Assembly: GCF_030247195.1 (NCBI RefSeq) | Contig: NC_080670.1 | Span: forward strand, 41,773,524 to 41,837,523 | Length of the DNA stretch: 64,000 nucleotides | Reading direction: 5' to 3' | DNA from: Topomyia yanbarensis | Lineage: Eukaryota; Arthropoda; Insecta; Diptera; Culicidae | The notes under the pieces: model-generated | Seen by the model: only the letters and a program-made list of their open reading frames with translations | What the model was told of the DNA's origin: nothing | Databases searched by the model: none | Translations under genes and position numbers: made by a program | Part shown: positions 22,630 through 34,015 of the stretch, piece after piece | How positions within the stretch are numbered: position 1 is the first letter of the stretch | Layout of the letters: the number at the start of each line of letters is the position of its first letter

Positions 22630-22925
22630 TGGATAACAATTGACGTTTGAGTTTGTTTCCCCTTCCAAACTATGCCAAACTTTCTTACGCTCTTACTTGA
22701 AGCGGGATACAAACAAAATTTCACTCGCCAGCAAATCAATTCTCGACAAACATATGATTACGGCCTAAAAGCCAACTGTCAAAATCCACTTTCAATGGAA
22801 ATTCCAGACAAACCGTTACTAGCTGAACACAGTTCACAACAGTTTATGAAAGAGATGCCAACGTTACCGGGAAAGCAAACCGGGGCGAACCATAGATTAA
22901 CAGACAGAGGACTGCCCGCTTAATT
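22630..22925 (+). repeat. Dispersed repeat, copy B
   Basis: It shares with 15414-15612 (opposite orientation) the blocks 'ttacttgaagcgggata', 'agcaaatcaatt' and 'ggaaagcaaaccgggg', but has roughly 130 additional bases before the last block. The conserved blocks translate alike in both copies (LLEAGYKQ … GKQTG), which may hint at a once-coding element or simply reflect DNA identity. Confidence 0.65.
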
Positions 22926-22959
22926 GTGTTCCATATACCAACCATTTCATCAAACATTT

Positions 22960-23137
22960 AAGTGGTCCTTCTCCTGTATTCGGAGGTAATAATTGTTGGG
23001 AGTAGAGGATGCGAAGGGAGACGTGACCACAGATTTTTTTACCACAGAAAAATCTCAACGACTTCGGCTGGAATTGAACCCAGGCCAACTCTAATGAGTG
23101 GTGGTCACGCTTACCACTCAAGCACCGGCGCCGTCCG
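22960..23137 (-). mobile_element. tRNA-derived SINE
   Basis: On the minus strand the element begins at 23137 with 'cggacggcgccggtgct'. It has an A-box-like TGCTTGAGTGGTAAGCG (plus coordinates 23108-23124) and a B-box-like GGTTCAATTCC (23070-23080), correctly spaced for an internal RNA polymerase III promoter. A tRNA-unrelated body follows. The head resembles tRNA-Ser/Leu-like SINEs known from mosquitoes. One B-box base differs from the consensus, so activity is uncertain. Confidence 0.75.
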
Positions 23138-23208
23138 TAATAACCTATCTACTCCGGAACCAAAAGTCAGTACAGAATGAAATTCAATAGCAGTCAACGG
23201 AAGTCTTA

Positions 23209-23405
23209 GTGACAATCCATAAATGACGTAGCATTTTTTTGTATAATTTTTAAAACCTCCCTCCCTCATCGTAGCATTTCGTCACAAACCTCTAAATACC
23301 CCCAATGGTAATTACGTAGCTTGATGGTAACTCTCCCCCCGCTGTCTGAGCAATTCTTTTTAAATAAAAAACGTTACGTAACCTGACAAGACTCCCTACC
23401 CCCTA
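23209..23405 (+). mobile_element. TA-flanked MITE, copy 2, 3'-truncated
   Basis: It shares the left end 'ccataaatgacgtagcat' and interior landmarks ('tcgtagcattt', 'ttacgtagcttga') with the copy at 17429. It stops near 23405, where copy 1 continues for about 80 bp to its right TIR. It is more diverged than the other two copies. Confidence 0.7.
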
Positions 23406-24151
23406 ATAATCGTTTGTCTAGAATTTCCTCTCAAAGTAGTTTTTGACAGCATGCTTATTGGCCCTTTTCAAAAAAACGCGAGAAATGTGCGAAATCAACA
23501 GACCCAAAAAGTCTATTTTTCTCAATTTTTTGGGGACAACAAAATCTCGACATTTCATGAATTTAAGGAGGGGGAGGGTAAGGGTTTCAGCGTGAAAAAA
23601 ACCCTTTTTTGCGAATTTTTTAGAGCTTTTCAATTCGCTGATCAAATGTAGTAGCTATCCACGAAACCAGTCATGTTGAATTTGAAGTTATTGCACGAGT
23701 TTAGAGTTTTCCCTTTTGACCAGATTTTTTGGGTCAAATACTCCTCTGTGTAGACGTTCATAAATTAGTATATCTGGATTATCTTTTAAAGAGCTATAAA
23801 GGGATGAATTTTTACGATGATATTCAGATTGGACTGAAGATCTACAAACAAATGTATAAAATTACATCATTTTTTATTCACCAGATGTAGATAAATTGGG
23901 ACCACATTGTTTCAGTTCACTTACGAAGTATTTGTTTGAAAAGTTAATAAAATTCACTTTTGCGAAATCAAAAAAAAAATACTTTTAGAATCACCCTAGG
24001 CTGACTAATTTTCATTTTAGCGTCCTACTTTAATCAAAATCGAGTTCAGCGCACCAAAATTACCCTTAGATGGTATTTTCAGTCATTTCAAACTACTTTT
24101 GACGTTTTGTCCAGCTTATATATGGAGTGGATCCACTGTGCAGTGCACTAT
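23406..24151. other. Noncoding stretch
   Basis: AT-rich sequence with open frames on both strands at 23418-23651 but no recognised motif. No repeat structure seen. Confidence 0.35.
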
Positions 24152-24437
24152 GGGATCATCCATAAATGACGTAGCATTATATGGGGGAGGGGGGAGTTTT
24201 GTATTTTGTGATGATGTGTGACGACAGGGGGGTAGAGGGTCATGTCATGCTACGTAGCTTTTTTAAAGGGGAATAGAAAAGAATTTTTAAAGGATTTGAC
24301 GGTGACAAGGGGGGCAGGGTTACCATCAAGCCCACTATTACCAGGGGGGTGTTTAGAGGTTTGTGACGAAATGCTACGATGGGGGAGGGGGTGTTTAAAA
24401 TTACTCCAAAAATGCTACGTCATTTATGGATGGTCCC
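24152..24437 (-). mobile_element. TA-flanked MITE, copy 3 (inverted)
   Basis: Near-complete copy in the opposite orientation to 17429-17710. It begins GGGATCATCCATAAATGACG and ends in the complement GGATGGTCCC, followed by TA. The interior shows the same G-runs and 'ctacgtagc' landmark, and is very similar to copy 1. Confidence 0.8.
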
Positions 24438-24471
24438 TAAAATGGTTTTCGAAGACAGGATGCAAAAAACA

Positions 24472-25406
24472 TTAACCCTAGATCGTTGCACTTGCGTTTT
24501 TCACCCTAAAACGTTGTACTGGGGTACAAATATACCCCGCGCGTTTGATCGCAATTTTCGCAAGTAAAAATGCAAAAAAAGAAATGTATAGTACATCATT
24601 TTCTTCGCTTTTTAATTGCGAAAACAGCTGTGTAAGTAAAAGTACGGAATTTATTGAATCAATGATACATAAATTTGTTAGAACAAAAAACAAAGTGAAA
24701 AAATCGCGGTTTTGACTTTTTTCGCAAAAATTTCTATAACTTTGCAAATTTTCAACCGATTTGAAAAAAATCCAATGATTATAAAAGTTGAACGAATGGT
24801 CTAGAAACGGTATAAAATGTAATTTCGATATTTTTGAAAAAGAGCCATTATTTGGAAGAGTGAAAGTTTTGGAAAATACCACGAACTGGGGTGGAAATCG
24901 AAATGAAAAAAAAATATTTCTGACCAATAATACATTGGTAACACGCAACGTTACTGTTACAGCAGTTACTGCGAATATACTTGCGAGCCATTGTTTTGAA
25001 AAAGTATAAAAAATAAACACTACTTTAAATTAAATTAAATTAATTGAATTATTTATTCGCTGATTAAAAAGGATTATATAATACTAATTGTTACTTACGT
25101 AGTAAAACAACCAGTATTTAAACTGGTATTGTCACGAGTCACATTTCCGCTGACAGCACGAATCCTTACGAAACGCTAACGGCAACCGTACACTGGGGTA
25201 CAAATGAACCCCACGCCAACTTTGACATCTACTTCCACGAAGGCTACCTGCAAACTGGCTATATCACCTTTTCCATCTCTTACTAGGAACTCTAAATTGA
25301 ATTATGGTTAGGGTTCCAGGTCGGAAAATGCCGAATTATCGTCTTCACACGGGTCCAAAGAAGGCGTGGGGTACATTTGTACCCCAGTGCAACGTTCTAG
25401 GGTTAA
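24472..25406. mobile_element. piggyBac-type non-autonomous element, TTAA target
   Basis: TTAA at 24472-24475 and 25403-25406 flank ends that read CCCTAGA inward, the classic piggyBac end. Subterminal copies of 'actggggtacaaat' occur at about 24519, 25191 and (reversed) 25378. No transposase is present. A 180-codon frame on the minus strand (24478-25020) has no known motif and is probably chance. Length without targets is about 927 bp. Confidence 0.82.
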
Positions 25407-27660
25407 TATATTTTGCTTTTACCGTTTTCGAGAATAGAGATTGTGAATAAAGGGCAGAAAACATGACAAAACAACTCTATGCCCTTTTAATCACTAAATT
25501 GCACTTGGTTACACAACTGTTCCAATAGATTCTGAGGGCATTCTTTTATTTTAACATTTTTTTTTCCTTTTTTATTAACGACTTATAGTGAGTCAATCTT
25601 TTTCCTTTTTTTTTTATATTGTAACGACATATAATTAGCAAGGGACTGGAAGGTGAAGTATTTTTCAAATATTAAGAGCCATAGTACTCAAGGGAGAGCA
25701 AGGATTTGAAGTAAGAAAGTTTAGAAAAGCGTGGAGTAGGGTCAATGAACAAGCTTAGAGTTTCCCGGTTACTTAGCTTTTTGTCTTCTGCAGCGCAGTA
25801 GTAGTCAGGATCTTTTGGCATTAAATGCGAATCACCTGAGTCTGCGGCATGTCCAGGCAAGCGTAAAGTCAATTTAATGACCTATGCTGTCGGAGCCGAT
25901 TGTAAGCAAACATTGTCTCACCTGCTACCAGTAATTGGTTCACTTACCCCAACCGGACACGCAATACCAGATTTTTTCTTCCTCGCAGCCGTCTAAAACA
26001 TCTTCACAACCGAACCCGCTATCTCAGAACACCCCCGGCCAGCAAGCACAACGCAAAGAAGATTTTCCCTAACGAGCACCAGATTAGTAGATGGCCTCCG
26101 GACTTGTCGGCGACGGTCGGTCCTTCGATGAAAAGAAAGGTAGAACCAGCCCATGATTAATCGATGGTGGCAGGTTTTGCCGGCCGAAAAACTTTTCAAA
26201 GTCATTCCCAAGTTCTATCTCGTGATGACGGGATTCCTCCCCTATTCCGTCCCGACTTGTCAATGGACATTTTGGTTGCTTGCTGTCTGCACCCCCCTTC
26301 TTCCTTCCTTCCTTCCTTCATTCAAAGACAGTCCGCAATCGGTCCCGAGATATTTGTGGGGACGAAAGCCACATTTAAGGAGGGGACTACTTTGGGGACT
26401 TCATCAATCGGTTTTCCGCAACCCTGGAGCCGAAGCGGAACTTTTTCAATCACCGAAACAGGATCACCATCAGTCTGATAGGTGTATTTGTGTCTGTATG
26501 TATAGCTAACTGTAGCCGGGGCATGTAATCCTGTCGATGAAACATTAGCAGCAGTTATCCCTCGGAATTGCCTCGGTCACCAGTATTGAAAAAATCAATC
26601 AAAGTGGACCCGGCGATCATGATGGGATGCCATTTTTCAGGCAAACTGCGTGTATAGAGGAAAAAACTTGGGATAGTATGAAAAGGCTGCCGCTATAGAT
26701 AGATTCCGTTCCGGGTCGCGGTCTGTGTCCAGTGGGCTGGGGCGAAGTTACTATTGAAGTAAATATGTATAGGTTTGTTTTGGCTTCGGAACGGAAAGGA
26801 CAAAAACTATACGCAGGATTATTAATGGAGTGTCCGAAATGGGTTGCGCCAGAACAGAAGTGATTGGCAGTTTGTGGATAATAGAGTTGATGCTGATGAA
26901 AGTGAACTGAGCACATACCGTTGAAAAATGGTTATTGTTGCGCTTGATGGCAAGCGGATGGTCGTTTTTAGATTGACTTAGATTGACTGAAAAGCTGGTT
27001 TGGTCAGATTATTTACGTTCAATCTGCATATTGTGTTTCACTGTTTGATTGGTGTTTGGTTGTGGCAAAATAGCTTATCTAAAACTTAACTGGGCACCAT
27101 TTCAGGATTTTTTCACTTGATCCAGATCCTTTACAATAGTGAAATTGATCGACAGAAGCAAACCTTCGACGGTACGAGTCGGTCTCGGACTCCCTGCCGG
27201 AATTCTCCTACACATAAACCCAGCCCGGAACTGCTCTATTCAAGATTCACGAAGCATGAAGTGCTCCTTCCCACACCTGACGTACCTACAGTCGGACACC
27301 AATTGGCAGTCGTCCAACACCAGTTTGGCCAGGAAGCAGCAGTGTTAGAATGGGATTTAATAAACATAATCTCATCGAGCCGCGTCGCCTCCCAAGTGGG
27401 TTGGCTCTCTTATCGTTATCGCATCGTCGGATTCTGTAATGTAGATAGGCAGGGGAACTGGATGTAGGCATCGGTACTCTCTGGAAACTGCTGCCCGGGG
27501 CGTTCCAAGTGCGATTATCTAATTCAGAGAATCATGCACACAATAGCACCGCAGGATGGTGTAAGAAGATGCTATGCGTTTCTCGTTTCTACAACAAAGC
27601 TACCGCAACCAAAAGTTCGAATAACGGTAGGTATATTTTCGTTTAGTTTAGGAATGGAGG
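25407..27660. other. Noncoding stretch, partly GC-richer, with a (CTTC)n run
   Basis: A short (CTTC)n microsatellite lies at about 26298-26320. The interval from about 25900 to 27480 is GC-richer with several short open frames and no clear TE ends, so it may be unique DNA. I recognise no exon. Confidence 0.4.
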
Positions 27661-27960
27661 CAGGGTGGCCAGACCTATCGATTTATCAGTAGTCCTACCG
27701 ATTTTGGTCTTCCCTACCGATTCACAGACGACCAAGGCAAAACTACCGATATTTTGTTATCCCTACCGAAAACTACCGATTTTTATTCATTTTGGACACA
27801 TCCTACTCAACATTAATTTTTTGGGTTGGATTTGGTCTGAGATCTGTGTTTTCAGTATTTTACAATTCTATAGAGTTCTATGCAAACGATTTCACTCACA
27901 CTACTTGGGGGTTTGTTTTCCTCCAGCTGTCATATATAAAACTGTCAGCCAAATTAAAGG
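27661..27960. repeat. Repeat fragments: CTACCGAT cluster and a block shared with 62.6 kb
   Basis: At 27662-27785 the word CTACCGAT recurs about six times after 'cagggtggccagacc', which looks like a hAT-like left end without a visible partner. At 27868-27960, 'tagagttctatgcaaa', 'gggggttt' and 'tatataaaactgtcagcca' match 62580-62670 in inverse orientation. Confidence 0.55.
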
Positions 27961-28227
27961 GCTTGGTTTGATGGGAGCACGAAACTCAGCATGAGGGTAA
28001 CGAATACCAAATGATGCAATTAATAAATTTTGGCCAAATATGGTTTTGCTGCTGCAAAATACGATTCCTGCGGATATAACTATGTTTTAGGTGGTCGAGG
28101 AACTCAGCAGACCAGAAGTCGCATGTAATTTTTATATTGGTTAGAAGAGACAAACGGAATGTCAACAAACAAGTTTGGTGAGGCTTGCACACTTGTTGCC
28201 TGTGACCTGTAGCCTGGTTGCTAGTTG

Positions 28228-28488
28228 AATTGAAGACTTTTTTTTCATTAGGTCCAATCTGCAAATGAGAGCCCTCTTTTTTCGCTTTCTCTTTCGCTTA
28301 TTACTGCGAAACCATAAAACTTTTTAAACATTTATCAGTATGTTTCGAAAGACCAAGGTTTTTACTAGCTTATTATGTATAGAGTTGAAGGGAAATCATA
28401 AAGGTGACCGAGTAATTCGCGGAAGACAAAGTAAACAAAGAGTGGCTCTCTTTTGCAGATTGGACCAATTGAAAAAAAGTCTTCAATT
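28228..28488. mobile_element. 261-bp foldback MITE, copy 1
   Basis: The left end AATTGAAGAC, then GGTCCAATCTGCAAATGAGA, pairs with the right end (28440-28488). Inside is 'ctttctctttcgctt attactgcg'. A second member lies at 51877-52108 with GGTCCTAAGTGCAAATG ends and the same 'ctttctctttcgct' interior. Confidence 0.8.
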
Positions 28489-28599
28489 GTTTTCACTTAA
28501 TTAAGATGGCGTCTCTTTGTTATTCTAGTCTCTTTACTCAAAACCATCGAAATTTTATCTACATTTTTGTCTTCAAGGAACGTGCATCAATCACTCAAA

Positions 28600-29285
28600 C
28601 CACCCCCTTTCAAATCACCATATTGATACTGGTTTGTCATAAGCGGAAGCCGTCATCTAAGACCAAAATGGCGTCAGTTGCCAATTTCTGTTTTCAGCCA
28701 ATTTCTGTCATCTACTACCCGAGTCAACGATAAGTCCATAATACCCCCATGCCCATGGTCCAGATTCACCCCCATCATATGGTATTTTGATAGTGTTTGT
28801 AAGGGGATTAACCCATGAAAAGACCATCGCCATGGTCCGGTAGATCATATGAAAAAACCATATTTTGGCGCATCCATGGGGTATTGAGACCATTTCATGG
28901 TGTATTCATGATTGCAAAATTTATAACGGATCATATTCATGGTACTTATAAGGGGATGTATGGTGTTTCAGCCCATGAGAATTGGCTCGGGTATCCACAA
29001 CCTTTCAAATGACACCCATATTGATGCTAGCTTCCAGTTTGTTGCTAAAACTTGAAGCCACCATCTTGAATATCAAAATGGTATCAATCGTCAATTTTCA
29101 AGTTCTACTGTCGATCCCTTTTCAAATGACACCAATATTGATACTGGTTTAGAGTTTTGTGCTCGGAAGCTGTTATCTATAAAATTGTATCAAGCGTCAA
29201 TTTCCGTCATCTACTATTCACCCCCTGACAGATGACTCCCATATTCATACTTGTTTTTAGTTTTTTGCTGTCACTGGAAGACACC
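28600..29285 (+). repeat. Tandem array of about 110-120-bp units, split by a MITE
   Basis: Units begin near 28600, 28994, 29109 and 29219 with 'ctttcaaatgacaccaatat'-like sequence, then 'tactggttt', an 'aagc…atct' block, 'aaaatgg', and 'tcaatttc…tctacta'. The array is interrupted exactly between units one and two by the element at 28718-28991. Confidence 0.7.
28718..28991. mobile_element. 274-bp TA-target MITE inside the tandem array
   Basis: The ends CCCGAGTCAA and TTGGCTCGGG are inverted repeats with one change, flanked by TA at 28716-28717 and 28992-28993 as in Tc1/mariner-type insertions. The interior repeats the words CCATGG and TTCATGG on both strands. Confidence 0.72.
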
Positions 29286-29384
29286 CCACAGTGGGCAAAA
29301 ATCGTGACAGTTCTTTTATGAACATCTGCACGTACAGTGTGCACGCTTACACCGAGTTCGTGAACGGTGATAGCCACCAGGTAT

Positions 29385-30020
29385 AACAATCATGTGCGGA
29401 TTTTCACCAAAGGCTACAAGATCGGTGATGAGGTCGGAATAGGAGCAAGAAGAATAGGGGAACGGACTCTCTTTCCACCTACCGGCACCATGTTCAGTTT
29501 TCTCGATAAAGGCGTCAGGTATCGCACTCGCTACGGTCCAGAAACCGGAAAAAGCACCACTCATTATGCTACCGGGCTCTGTGGCACTCATCTTCGCTTT
29601 TGAGTGCCCCTAATCACGCCACCCCTTCATCCAGAGTATGACCCACACACATCGATGTCCCCGATCACTGCACCATCGACGGCAATAAAAGGGCTGACAA
29701 TAGGACGGACAGAGGGAGACATGCCCGCCGACGTCTCACCAGACTTGTCCCAACCGCAGATATTTTAAGCAAATTGAACCTTTCGTGTTTCATTGGCGCA
29801 GTAGTAAAGGGCACCTTCAGTGCATCAAAAGCTGGCTTGACTACCAGACAGACCGAATGTATCGAAGACAACAGAGTACTGTCGTGACTCAGCGTTGGAC
29901 ATAAGAATGTCCCCCATGCCCACACCGTATCACATGTCCCTCCACCAATATGTGATACATGCGAAACCCGAACAACGGCGGAAAATATGTTAGTTAACTG
30001 TCCGAATCTCGGCGATCTCC
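29385..30020 (+). pseudogene. Non-LTR retrotransposon relic: RNase H and C-terminal zinc tail
   Basis: The reading starts with IFTKGYKIGDEVGIGA (from about 29391), which corresponds to the RNase H start TDGSK, here with Lys and Tyr replacing the catalytic Asp and Ser. After frame disruptions it continues with DHCTIDGNKRAD (about 29660), the terminal RNase H motif. Then comes CDTCETRTTAENMLVNC (about 29951-30000), a Cys-rich tail like that of I-clade ORF2 proteins. An RNase H domain inside a non-LTR ORF2 points to the I group or relatives, an inference. Frameshifts make it non-functional. It ends against the transposase relic that follows on the other strand. Confidence 0.6.
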
Positions 30021-30027
30021 GACAGCA

Positions 30028-31060
30028 CTATGAATTACCGTACGCTCGAACCTTACGCTTAACTCCACTCAATAGTTTCTGTACAACATCTGGCCACAGC
30101 TTCTTCTGTTCAGAAACCCATTTTTTCTTCAGTCTTTCTCAGATTTGACCTCCTTGGGATACATCCCTAGTACCTGCTTCATAATTGCCCAGAATTTTTC
30201 AACAAGTCTTAGTTCCGTTGCGTTGGAGGGGGCTCATGTCCTTGTGTATGAAATTAACCCCGTTGGTTTCGTACAGCTCCAGGACTACAATTGAATAGCG
30301 TCACGAAGATAGATCAGGCCAGAAGATCGTAGGGCCTTCGTGTTGTTTCAACTGAGGAAGCAGACGCTTTCGTAGACACTCCTTGATGTAGAACCTCCCC
30401 ATTTACAGTCCCGGAAGTCACGAACGACGAACTCCGTTAGCTACATGAGCAGCTCGCTTGCCAAATCATGTATTTGTTGGCCAACTTTGAAAGTCTATCA
30501 CAATAGATCTAAATACTGGTCGCAGTGGTTCGTCTCCAACAAAAAAAACTTTGAAAGTGCCTGCGTCCTTACTTCCTCCGGAACATCAAACTTGTGTTGG
30601 ATGGTGAAGAACAGTAGCACCGGAAGCTGCCGGAAGTTCGCCTTGACGTAAGTCTCATCTTCCATGATGAGACAATGAGGCTTCATCAGCATCTGGGTGT
30701 ACAGTTTCCGAACCCCTTGACTTTCCTACCGTATATTGTTCGTACGTCACGATTTGGAGTCTTCTGTACTTTGTGCGTATGCAGTTCCTCCCGGTCCTTG
30801 GCTCTCTGCATTGGGATTCCGCATAAACGCTTCCACCACAAGCTTGTCATCCTGATCAGTAATAGCACATCTATTCTAACCGCATTTCTCCCTCCAATCG
30901 ATGCTCAGAGTTTGGTAGTAACGTTCCATCACATACCTCACCGTTGACTGCACGTTTCCGAGTTGTTTTCCGATGTCCCGATGAGAGAGTTAAGGATTTT
31001 CTAGGTGCTTGCGAAAAATCAATTTGCGACACTGTTTTTCGGGTGACGCAATTTTTTCCC
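30028..31060 (-). pseudogene. ITmD37E (mosquito mariner-type) transposase relic
   Basis: Read on the minus strand from about 31060: an HTH-like segment (SHRDIGKQLGN…STVRYVMERYY), then VVEAFMRNPNA, NRD/YTQM, then LIMEDETYVKANFRQLP with the first catalytic Asp. Next come SGTVNGEV, LKQHEGP-like and IFWPDLSS with the second Asp, VLELYETNGVNFIHKDM, LRLVEKFWAIMK with the Glu, and VKRKVRAYGNS before a stop at 30028-30030. Several frameshifts and stops separate these pieces. The family is the DD37E transposons described from mosquitoes; I did not count the D-to-E spacing exactly because of the breaks. The enzyme would cut and paste at TA sites. It is dead here. Confidence 0.75.
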
Positions 31061-31191
31061 AATTTTCGAAAAATTGATGGTGATAAAAATATATTCTAAA
31101 CAATACACTTTAAAGTACTTCTTCTCAAATTTTCAAGATAAAATACCCAATTTTTCTGTGGTGTTTTTTTTTTGGGATGTAGCTATACCAC

Positions 31192-31352
31192 TCGACAAAT
31201 TTATTGATCAATTTCTATAGCTCCTCAAAACCATCGACGTCTTCAATAATCATGAACATTTTGACATCATCTGCGTATACTAAGCGTGTTCCTGGAGAAA
31301 GTAGACGGGATACGTCATGGATAAACAACGAGAATAACAAGGGACCTAGAGT
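31192..31352 (-). pseudogene. RT fragment with YADD (Jockey/CR1-like), 3' part
   Basis: The minus strand reads LGPLLFSLFIHDVSRLL followed by PGTRLVYADDVKMF, the RT palm motif with both catalytic Asp residues, then ends at a stop after 'GFEEL'. It appears to continue the RT frame at 33093-33500 after the R1-like element between them, with some 25 residues lost at the joint. Non-functional. Confidence 0.75.
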
Positions 31353-31360
31353 ACTGACCT

Positions 31361-33092
31361 GTTTTTTTTTTTAAAACAATGGAGAATACATTTACGTACT
31401 AGCCCAGTACACGTACTATTAGTAGATGCCAAGCTACCACACGGAGTGTACTTGGGGTGTGTCGGGCTTGAATGGTGACGCAGCCATTAATACCGACTAA
31501 ACTCCATTGGGCTCCGCCATCGTTCCCCCCAGGGACTACCTCTCGGTATTACTTCTGGGGAGATGGTTGTACTTGATGTACTCATTCACTCTCGCTCACG
31601 CGTTCATACGTCCTATATGAGGCTTACTTGGGTGCTCTCTCTGTCGCACCTTGATTCACTCTCTAACACTCCACATGGGGCTGACTTTTGTGCTCACCTT
31701 TTTCGTTCCTTGCTATGCTTACTTTTGTGCTTGCCTCTAACATACCATGTGAGGCTGACTTGGATGCTCACCCTATCACCTGGTACACTCTCGATCGTAC
31801 CACTCTATTACACCCCTGTCGCTCCCCCTGGCATCCCACGTGGGACATTTTTCTTAGGCCCCACTTCTGACATACCATGTGAGGCTTACTTGCGTGCTCA
31901 CCGTTTTCATACCTTGTGAGGTTGACTTTTGTGCTCACTTCTAACATACCGTGTGAGGCTGACTTGGATGCTCACCCTTTCACTCCTCTGCCACGCCACG
32001 AGGCATCGATAGCTAGGTCCCAACATATTACGCTACGACCCTCCCATCTTGGCATGAGGCAGTCCACATATACGCCTATACACTCGCTCTTCTGCCTTGC
32101 TTCGGGGTGGCTGGGTTTACCTCTTACGCGGTTACCAGTCGTTGCGCCAAACCTGCCTTAGCATGAACAGACCATTCACTCACTTTTCTGCGCTTAGCCT
32201 TTCTCGCTCCAACTAACCAATCACTAGTTAGTTGTGCCCGTCGTCTGTTGCTCGGTGCGCCAAATTACCTGTAGCCTACAGGCAATCTGGGTGGTTGCAG
32301 TCGAGACTGCGTTCCACTTCTCCACCGATTCACACATCCGATGAATAAGGGTATCAGGGGTTGTGTCCCAACCACAGACGCAAGCATTACTCTTCTTTCG
32401 ACGTCGAAACGAGGACATACGAACAGTGTGTGTTCGGCAGTTTCGTCTACACCTGGGCAGTCAGGGCAGGCGGGGACCTCCGCGTGCCCGAACCTGTGGA
32501 GGTACTGTCGGAAGCAGCCATGGCCTGACAGGAATTGTGTCAGATGGAAGTGAACTTCCCCATGGGGTCTGCCCAACCCAGCTCGATATGTTAGGTATCA
32601 GCCGGTGGGTCCACCTACCTTTTGAGGAGTTATCCCACTCACCCTGCCATTTGGCAACCGAGGTCACCCTGGTGCGCTCGCGGGCTCCTCTATTTCCACG
32701 TACCTCGAAGCACTCCTCATCTTCCCGGATGACCAGCCCGACTGGCATCATGCTCGCTATCACGCAGGATGCATCGTGCGATACCGTGTGGTAGGCAAAT
32801 ATCACTCTGAGGCACATCACGTGGTAGGTGCTCTCCAATTTCCGTAGGTAACTGGTTACCCTCAGTGCTCTTGACCATGACGGGCCGCCGTACCTGAGGA
32901 TAGATACGGCAACGCCTGCCAGTAGCCTACGTCTACTGGCGCACACCTTTGAGCTGTTGGACATCATCCTCGATAGTGCCGGAACAGCAGTCGACGCTCT
33001 GTTGCATGTATAGTCGACGTGGCTGCCGAAGGTCAGCTTGTCGTCTATAATGACTCCGAAAGACTTCAGACTCCGCTGTGAGGTGGTCATGT
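31361..33092 (-). pseudogene. R1-like non-LTR retrotransposon, 5'-truncated
   Basis: On the minus strand the ORF2 end reads GVIIDDKLTFGSHVDY, ASRRRLLAGVAVSILRYGGP, then, after a frameshift near 32560, GEVHFHLTQFLSGHGCF. It ends with a Cys/His cluster CPDCPGVDETAEHTLFVC, typical of R1-type ORF2 C-termini. The 3' UTR (31373-32264) contains about five copies of a 'catgtgaggctgacttgga'-type tandem repeat. A T-run at 31361-31372 is the poly(A) tail of this strand. The 5' end is missing, as usual for target-primed insertions. It shares sequence with the element at 54-59 kb. Confidence 0.75.
31560..31990 (-). repeat. 3'-UTR tandem repeat of the R1-like element
   Basis: Units of roughly 30 to 60 bp carry 'tgtgaggctgacttgg' and 'tgctcacc'. 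Copies are seen near 31615, 31670, 31745, 31875, 31912 and 31950, with degenerate spacing and interspersed GC-rich sequence. Confidence 0.6.
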
Positions 33093-33500
33093 AAATATAA
33101 GCTCAACCAACGGACTAGAATCGCAGAAGCCCCTAACCCCCTAATGGCGATAAGAATTCCGTCATCAACTCCATCAAATGCACCGCTCAGGTACCGTGTC
33201 TATTAGGAAGTGTTGGTCCATTGTACGCAAATACAACGAAATAAACTGTGAGAGGTTAGTGAAAACAGATCTACTAGTTACAAAACCATGCTGAGATGCA
33301 GCGATACAGCTCTTGATCCGAAGCATTATGTGATCGTAAACTATTTTTGAGCATGCTCATAGCGAAGTTATATCACGGTAATTGTGTACAAGATGACGAG
33401 CAGTTCACTCCGTTGAGGTTTTCTACGAGGACGAACACGTGGCACATGATCCAAAATCCGCTCGATAATTTCCTCTGAAACTGACTTTACCCACTCGTTA
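33093..33500 (-). pseudogene. RT fragment (Jockey/CR1-like), 5' part
   Basis: The minus strand reads CIAASQHGFVTSRSVFTNLS (RT fingers region) and, after a frame change, FDGVDDGILIAIRGLGASA and LVRWLSLYLHDH, which corresponds to the AFDxVxH palm region. It stops where the R1-like element begins at 33092. Together with 31192-31352 it looks like one RT gene into which the R1-like element inserted. Confidence 0.65.
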
Positions 33501-33639
33501 CAGCTTGGACTCAAGCGAACATCTTACTGCGATAAGAACTCCACCACTCGTTATCTTGGTACTATTTGCTGAAGATCTATCGGCGCGATAAACAGAATAG
33601 TCAGATTATTTGCTTTTTTGAAAACCATCACTGATCAAT

Positions 33640-34015
33640 AATCTATCTGACATGGGGCCTCTAGCTTCCAACGGTTCTCGATACCGCGATTCGAGCTCAG
33701 ATGACACAAATACTCAGCGACCACATTCTACCAATCCATGGTGGGACAAAGAGCTCACAGACGTGTACGCAGAGAAGGCTGCTTGGTACGAGTCCTACCG
33801 TAGCAACGGATTAACCGCTAGTTTTCGACAATATCCGACGCTAGAAACGCAAATGAAGAGTTTAATGAAAGCAAAGAAACGGTGATACTGGTGCCAGTTC
33901 GTTAACGGATTAACGAGAAAAACATCGATGAGTACTCTTTTGGGCACGGCCCGACGTATGCGAAACCGAAACAGTACTGTCGAGAGCGTGGGATATTCTA
34001 GATTGAAAGGTACCA
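33640..34015 (+). pseudogene. Non-LTR ORF2 linker fragment
   Basis: The reading STNPWWDKELTDVYAEKAAW … LETQMKSLMKAKKR, then a TGA stop, then YWCQFVNGLTRKTSMSTLLG, continues in the same frame to about 34010. This is the linker between endonuclease and RT in Jockey/CR1-type ORF2 proteins. One in-frame stop and missing neighbours on both sides make it a relic. Confidence 0.65.

Noticed and set aside
22960..23137. A genuine tRNA gene
   Set aside because: The A and B boxes are present but the acceptor and anticodon arms do not form a proper cloverleaf; a tRNA-derived SINE explains it better.
24478..25020. 180-codon minus-strand frame inside the piggyBac-type element
   Set aside because: Phe-rich, AT-driven, no transposase motif (no DDD triad or Cys-rich tail).
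26153..26509. Open frames of over 100 codons on the plus strand near 26.2-26.5 kb
   Set aside because: They overlap each other in different frames, span a (CTTC)n run, and have no recognisable domain.
28596..29285. CRISPR-like spaced repeats
   Set aside because: The context is eukaryotic, units are long and diverged, and a MITE splits them; it is an ordinary tandem array.
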